The translations under genes and the position numbers were made by a program. Below the pieces are notes generated by a model. That model worked only from the letters and a program-made list of their open reading frames with translations. It had not been told where the DNA came from and ran no database searches. From the NCBI GenBank assembly GCA_024400125.1, contig JAKSNG010000001.1, positions 48,532 to 112,531 of the forward strand: DNA of 64,000 bases, read 5' to 3'. Shown in pieces: positions 63,757 through 64,000 of this stretch. Position 1 is the stretch's first letter, and every line of letters starts with the position of its first letter. This DNA is from Paludibacteraceae bacterium (GTDB lineage Bacteria > Bacteroidota > Bacteroidia > Bacteroidales > Paludibacteraceae).

Positions 63757-63891
63757 TAAATTGGGCACAAAATTTGATTTTAATCAAATAATAGCACTTT
63801 TTGCGCTATAAGATGGGGGCTTGTCCACAAGAATATAGGGCAAAAGTGGTATAAAAGGCGTCAGCCTTTGTGCCCAATAGTTGCACATTTT
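63747..63891. repeat. Inverted repeat flanking about 95 nt beside an IS end
   Basis: ATTGGGCACAAA (63760-63771) and TTTGTGCCCAAT (63867-63878) are perfect inverted copies; outside them AATGTGCAA on the left and TTGCACATT on the right pair again after a short mismatch. The left arm contains the -33 box of the promoter at 63725. The core has an ATAGC/GCTAT hairpin and no coding sequence. Confidence 0.7.
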
Positions 63892-63911
63892 AATAAAAGT
63901 GCAGTTTACTA

Positions 63912-64000
63912 TGATGTGACCCCAAAAAGTTAGACGGATTAATACTATGACTTTTCCTAAATAAGGTAGACAGTTTTTTGATAAATTAACTGATTATGTT
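63912..64000. mobile_element. Probable terminal part of an IS3-family (IS150-like) insertion sequence
   Basis: TGATGTGACCCCAAAAAGTT followed by AGACGG resembles terminal inverted repeats of IS3/IS150-group elements (TG...ACCCCAAAAAGTT(A/G)GAC). The transposase and other end lie beyond the window. Orientation unknown. Assigned by the end sequence alone. Confidence 0.5.

Overview
The window looks like chromosomal DNA of a gut- or rumen-type Bacteroidales bacterium (phylum Bacteroidota). Three things point there. First, promoters are of the TTTG-N20-TAnnTTTG type (twelve complete examples, eleven with exactly 20 nt between the elements), and Shine-Dalgarno sequences are weak. Second, it carries lineage-typical genes: long PPi-phosphofructokinase, Bacteroidota-type IspG, long NusB, and DUF4494-, DUF6048- and DUF6452-like proteins. 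Third, many secreted proteins end in a type IX secretion (T9SS)-like tail. Genus cannot be told from the sequence.

Layout, left to right. 1-577: promoter, a 33-aa putative antitoxin and a PIN-domain toxin. 578-921: a 135-nt nested palindrome. 922-2760: a secreted beta-sandwich protein that seems to have lost its C-terminal sorting tail. 2761-3381: terminator, 11-bp and 7-bp tandem repeats, promoter and an AT-rich leader. 3382-12615 (+): four secreted proteins, the last an endonuclease I fused to a T9SS tail, running straight into murC-ftsQ-ftsA-ftsZ, a detached end of the division/cell-wall cluster. 12589-24716 (-): dxs-trkA-trkH-SGNH-MBOAT-coaE, then lepA-nhaD-dedA. 24867-32367 (-): two large T9SS-type surface proteins of related architecture. 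32553-34460: dnaK. 34583-38478: a metal-uptake operon of a FeoB-like permease without a GTPase P-loop and a TonB receptor with a His/Cys-rich tail. 38552-38686: a candidate small RNA with its own promoter and terminator. 38737-48252: eleven tightly packed genes (nusB, yajC, ybbR, a DegT-type aminotransferase, rpoN, a PAP2-like protein, DUF4105, a degenerate alkaline-phosphatase-fold protein, DUF4494, yggS, yfcE). 48285-51710: secreted multi-domain alpha-amylase. 51809-56919: trmO, tRNA-Phe, tRNA-Gln, TPR protein, pfp, ispG, tRNA-Lys. 56955-61757: leuS, tkt. 61873-63694: three small lineage-specific envelope genes. 63912-64000: what looks like the end of an IS3-type insertion sequence, cut by the window edge.

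A recurring theme is short repetitive 'words' shared by spacers and reading frames: a 35-bp palindromic element twice between genes and once in frame in yggS; a 30-bp unit duplicated in frame in murC; a 23-bp element tandemly repeated before a DUF6048 gene and present singly elsewhere; a GTCAAC hexamer run between genes and in the coding end of the 1817-aa protein.

The best candidates for undescribed biology are (a) the FeoB-like permease without G1-G3 motifs paired with a TonB receptor whose His/Cys tail should lie in the periplasm, (b) the orphan promoter-terminator RNA between yfcE and feoB, (c) the phosphatase-fold protein that has lost nearly all catalytic residues, and (d) palindromic elements that enter conserved genes in frame.
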